Below are positions 13,971 through 14,230 of a stretch of DNA of 14,230 nt, piece after piece. The stretch comes from Dehalococcoidia bacterium (GTDB lineage: Bacteria > Chloroflexota > Dehalococcoidia > Dehalococcoidales > DAOWJH01). The position numbers were made by a program, and so were the translations under genes. Every line of letters starts with the position of its first letter. Within the stretch, counting starts at the first letter, position 1. The DNA lies in NCBI GenBank assembly GCA_030640495.1, contig DAOWJH010000067.1, positions 1 through 14,230 on the forward strand, given 5' to 3'. Under the pieces are notes generated by a model. The model saw nothing but the letters and a program-made list of their open reading frames with translations, made no database searches and had not been told where the DNA came from.

Positions 13971-14230
13971 TCACTCCTCAGGCTGACTCTCTCCTATCTC
14001 TCCTTTAACCTGGGGGGCAAGAGACAGCCCTAATGCCTTGAGACGCTCATCTATCTCCCTTTTAGACTTCTGCCCAAAATTCCGTAGCGAAAGCAATCCC
14101 TTCTCACCTTTACTTATGATTTCCCCCACCGTAGCAATGCCGGCGCGCCGCAAGCAATTCATGGTGCGCACTGATAGGTCCAGTTGCTCCACAGGCATAT
14201 TATATTGCTCATCAGGGATAAGTAAGCGGA
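13971..14230 (-). CDS. rpoA: RNA polymerase alpha subunit, C-terminal domain (5' part outside window)
   Basis: The frame is open from the right window edge to a TGA at 13973-13971, giving 85 visible residues. The internal ATG at 14198 is not the start, because the upstream codons continue as LLIPDEQYN, which joins MPVEQLDLSVRTMNCLRRAG as in intact alpha subunits. The segment is the alpha-CTD: LDLSVRTMNCL contains the Arg and Asn equivalent to DNA-contacting R265 and N268 of E. coli, and helix-hairpin-helix GEKGLLSLRNFGQKSKREID follows. The domain contacts UP elements and activators. After ALGLSL there is a short acidic tail ending QPEE. Confidence 0.97.
   Translation of the reverse strand, partial: RLLIPDEQYNMPVEQLDLSVRTMNCLRRAGIATVGEIISKGEKGLLSLRNFGQKSKREIDERLKALGLSLAPQVKGEIGESQPEE

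Noticed and set aside
13921..13974. 18-residue N-terminal extension of L17 overlapping rpoA
   Set aside because: L17 begins MRHKVAGRKLGR in other bacteria, and AGGTGGGG lies right before that ATG.

Overview
The window is a gene-dense bacterial stretch with moderate G+C and no gap over about 160 bases. It is mostly housekeeping and metabolic genes. The gene content and order (rpoA-rplQ-truA-rplM-rpsI facing a metabolic block with metK, ahcY, a phosphohexomutase and a bifunctional sugar-phosphate isomerase, plus a Cys-rich DUF6485-like protein and a bacterial diphthine-ammonia-ligase homologue) suggest Chloroflexota, probably a Dehalococcoidia-like lineage. That assignment rests on recalled gene neighbourhoods, not on a search. 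GTG and TTG starts are common.

Plus strand, 1-11858. The left edge holds the last 47 residues of a cobalamin-independent methionine synthase-like (MetE C-terminal/URO-D fold) protein. It is followed by a 72-residue Cys-rich protein, a 30-codon very basic peptide, a THEP1-type P-loop NTPase and a divergent PlsY-like membrane acyltransferase. Next come two genes that correspond to the two halves of a known bifunctional protein: an aminoglycoside-phosphotransferase-like kinase (1857-2858) and a P-loop kinase (3542-4144). A small SAM-dependent methyltransferase gene lies between them. The P-loop kinase is nearly joined to a PHP-family phosphoesterase, then ahcY and metK. Metabolically, MetK makes SAM, methyltransferases turn it into SAH, AhcY removes SAH, and the MetE-like protein may regenerate methionine.

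After metK comes an unrecognised single-pass membrane protein. A 120-base dispersed-repeat block (8126-8243) with two perfect hairpins follows, then a Dph6-like ATP pyrophosphatase. A second, partial copy of the repeat (8912-8941) carries the likely start codon of a phosphoglucomutase/phosphomannomutase. A bifunctional phosphoglucose/phosphomannose isomerase and a gamma-glutamylcyclotransferase-like protein close the plus-strand block. Mutase and isomerase together interconvert hexose 6-phosphates and hexose 1-phosphates.

Minus strand, 14230-11943. This is the downstream end of the ribosomal protein/RNA polymerase operon, in the order rpoA (C-terminal domain only), rplQ, truA, rplM, rpsI. Junctions are abutting or overlap by 4 bases (ATGA, GTGA), which implies translational coupling. 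The two blocks converge at 11859-11942.

No CRISPR array, phage, IS element, tRNA or rRNA was seen. I found no convincing wholly new system. The best leads are the split kinase pair with an intervening methyltransferase, the unusual Walker A of its second half, the altered motif of the PlsY homologue, and repeat DNA that has become the leader or start region of two genes.
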